Program-made: the position numbers and the translations under genes
The notes under the pieces: generated by a model
Told to the model about the DNA's origin: nothing
What the model saw: the letters and a program-made list of their open reading frames with translations, nothing else
The model's database searches: none
DNA from: Bacillota bacterium
GTDB taxonomy: Bacteria; Bacillota; Clostridia; Clostridiales; Clostridiaceae
Length of the DNA stretch: 6,550 bases
Reading direction: 5' to 3'
Assembly: GCA_021779235.1 (NCBI GenBank)
Contig: JAJYBA010000091.1
Coordinates: 1-6,550 of the forward strand
Part shown: positions 4,997-6,550 of the stretch, piece after piece
Layout: each line of letters starts with the position of its first letter
Numbering within the stretch: the stretch's first letter is position 1

Positions 4997-6550
4997 ATGA
5001 CAACAAAGTCATTAAAAATAGATGGTATGACCTGCGCAGCTTGTGCTAAAGCTGTTGAGAGGGTTAGTAAAAAGTTGGATGGCGTAACAGAGGCAAACGT
5101 AAATTTTGCTACAGAAAAACTTAATATAAACTATGATGAAACAAAATTATCTTTACCAGATATTCAAGCAGCTATAGAAAAGGCAGGATATAAAGCTTTA
5201 ATTGAATCAAGTAGCAAAACTTTGAAAATTGAAGGTATGACTTGTGCAGCTTGTGCTAAATCCGTTGAAAGAGTTACTAAAAAACTAGATGGAGTAATTG
5301 AGACAAATGTAAATTATGCAACAGAAAAATTGAATATAAAATATGAACCCTCAAAGGTTAGAATCTCAGATATAAAGAAAGCGGTAGAAAAAGCTGGTTA
5401 CAAAGCTTTAGAAGAAGAAACTACTGTAGATGCTGATAAAGAGAGAAAAGAAAAAGAAATACAGCTGTTATGGAATAAATTTATTATTTCTGTAATATTT
5501 ACAGTTCCGTTACTTATCATATCCATGGGGCATATGGTAGCTGAAAAATTTGGGTATAATCTTCCGAGTTTTATAGATCCGATGAGTAGTCCTAGATTTT
5601 TTGCAGTTGTACAATTAGTATTAGTTATACCAGTTATGATTGCAGGTAATAGATTCTTTAGGGTAGGGTTTAAGTCTCTAATAAGAAGAAGCCCTAATAT
5701 GGATACACTAATCGCAATAGGTACTTCAGCAGCGTTTTCATATGGAATATTCGCTATAGTACAGATTTTTGGTGGAAATATAGATTATGCCTATGACCTA
5801 TACTTTGAGTCTGCGGCAGTTATTATAACTCTTATTACCCTAGGTAAATATTTAGAGTCAGTTACAAAAGGAAAGACTTCTGAAGCTATAAAGAAACTTA
5901 TGGGACTAGCTCCTAAAACCGCAATTATCATAAGAGATGGAAAAGAAATAGAAATGCCTATAGAAGAAGTTGAAGTAGGTGACATAATTGTAGTGAAGCC
6001 TGGTGAAAAAATGCCTGTAGATGGTGAAGTGGTTGAAGGAATTACTGCTGTAGATGAAGCTATGATTACAGGGGAAAGTATGCCAGTAGAAAAAACTATC
6101 GGTGATAAAATCATAGGGGCCAGTATTAATAAGAATGGTACTATAAAATATAAGGCAACAAGGGTTGGAAAAGACACAGCCTTAGCTCAAATTATAAAAC
6201 TTGTAGAAGATGCTCAGGGTTCTAAAGCTCCAATTGCAAAAATGGCTGACATAATTTCAGGATATTTTGTTCCAGTTGTTATAAGCCTAGCTCTTATATC
6301 TAGCCTAAGCTGGTATTTGTCTGGTGAAACTGCAGTATTTGCTCTAACTATATTCATTTCTGTACTTGTAATCGCTTGTCCTTGTGCACTAGGGTTAGCA
6401 ACGCCAACAGCAATAATGGTTGGTACAGGCAAAGGTGCAGAATATGGAGTGCTAATAAAAAGTGGAGTTGCCTTAGAAACAGCTCATAAAATACAAACAA
6501 TAGTTTTTGATAAAACAGGAACTATAACAGAAGGTAAGCCGAAGGTTACA
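4997..6550 (+). CDS. copA: Copper-exporting P1B-type ATPase CopA, 3' truncated
   Basis: This membrane ATPase exports Cu(I) from the cytoplasm. The frame runs from ATG 4997, preceded by AGGAGGGG (4984-4991), to the window edge without a stop: 518 residues. Two heavy-metal-associated domains carry GMTCAAC at 10-16 and 80-86. Predicted membrane spans follow at about 161-180, 200-217, 235-257 and 268-286. The actuator domain has TGES (358-361). Two further spans (about 419-440 and 446-468) include the CPC metal site (461-463). The phosphorylation motif DKTGT is at 505-509. CPC with DKTGT and N-terminal MTCxxC domains marks the Cu(I) class (P1B-1). The nucleotide-binding domain, hinge motif and last spans, roughly 300 residues by family norm, lie outside the window. 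It is co-directional with csoR and presumably under its control; a copZ chaperone may follow downstream. Confidence 0.96.
   Translation, partial: MTTKSLKIDGMTCAACAKAVERVSKKLDGVTEANVNFATEKLNINYDETKLSLPDIQAAIEKAGYKALIESSSKTLKIEGMTCAACAKSVERVTKKLDGVIETNVNYATEKLNIKYEPSKVRISDIKKAVEKAGYKALEEETTVDADKERKEKEIQLLWNKFIISVIFTVPLLIISMGHMVAEKFGYNLPSFIDPMSSPRFFAVVQLVLVIPVMIAGNRFFRVGFKSLIRRSPNMDTLIAIGTSAAFSYGIFAIVQIFGGNIDYAYDLYFESAAVIITLITLGKYLESVTKGKTSEAIKKLMGLAPKTAIIIRDGKEIEMPIEEVEVGDIIVVKPGEKMPVDGEVVEGITAVDEAMITGESMPVEKTIGDKIIGASINKNGTIKYKATRVGKDTALAQIIKLVEDAQGSKAPIAKMADIISGYFVPVVISLALISSLSWYLSGETAVFALTIFISVLVIACPCALGLATPTAIMVGTGKGAEYGVLIKSGVALETAHKIQTIVFDKTGTITEGKPKVT
5006..5416 (+). repeat. Tandem duplication encoding the two HMA domains of CopA
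   Basis: Two copies of a segment of about 200 bases lie exactly 210 bases (70 codons) apart, one starting at about 5006 and the other at 5216. At protein level residues 5-70 and 75-140 match at 47 of 66 positions by hand count, including the entire GMTCAACAK block. The similarity suggests a fairly recent duplication or gene conversion within copA. Confidence 0.85.

Noticed and set aside
5791..6432. Minus-strand open frames (5791-6177 and 6214-6432) under copA
   Set aside because: Both are fully covered by the conserved actuator and CPC regions of CopA on the plus strand; their Ser/Thr/Ile-rich products look like reverse-complement artefacts.

Overview
The window is AT-rich, and its genes have strong AGGAGG-type ribosome binding sites, tight intergenic spacing and proteins that read like clostridial/Bacillota versions. 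I infer a low-GC Gram-positive anaerobe, Clostridium or a close relative. No RNA polymerase, rRNA or other strong taxonomic marker is present to confirm this.

Layout, left to right. (1) Positions 2-1126 hold the 3' part of a DEAD-box-type RNA helicase whose 5' end lies outside the window. (2) Positions 1228-2844 hold a complete ABC-F ATPase of the YkpA/YbiT type. It has its own extended -10 promoter and ends at a strong hairpin terminator (2851-2889). (3) A 64-residue protein with 12 cysteines is encoded convergently on the minus strand (2896-3090). (4) A 391-base stretch without a gene (3091-3481) separates this gene from the next one. It contains an AT-rich inverted repeat and, at about 3195-3402, a set of nested and mutually exclusive base-pairings that looks like a structured RNA. 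(5) Positions 3482-3694 encode a small four-cysteine DUF1450/YuzB-like protein with its own terminator. (6) Positions 3898-4605 encode a lipoprotein of unknown function built from two tandem copies of a domain of about 78 residues. Two 8-base direct repeats, 11 bases apart, lie upstream of it. (7) A copper-homeostasis operon follows: a promoter, a C6-TATA-G6 operator, csoR (4696-4962) and the N-terminal 518 residues of a copper-exporting P1B ATPase, copA (4997 to the window end).

How the parts fit together. The copper module is the one clear functional unit. The CsoR repressor should sit on the GC palindrome between the promoter and its own start codon, and Cu(I) binding would release it so that csoR and copA are transcribed together. 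The lipoprotein lies just upstream on the same strand and carries three Met-x-Met pairs. It may therefore be an extracytoplasmic partner of the copper system, but it has its own upstream signals and the link is only inferred. The helicase and the ABC-F protein both act on RNA or ribosomes but look separately transcribed.

The observations most worth following are the candidate structured RNA at 3195-3402, the duplicated-domain lipoprotein with its Pho-box-like direct repeats, and the alternative hairpins overlapping the csoR promoter. I found no CRISPR array, tRNA, rRNA or insertion sequence.
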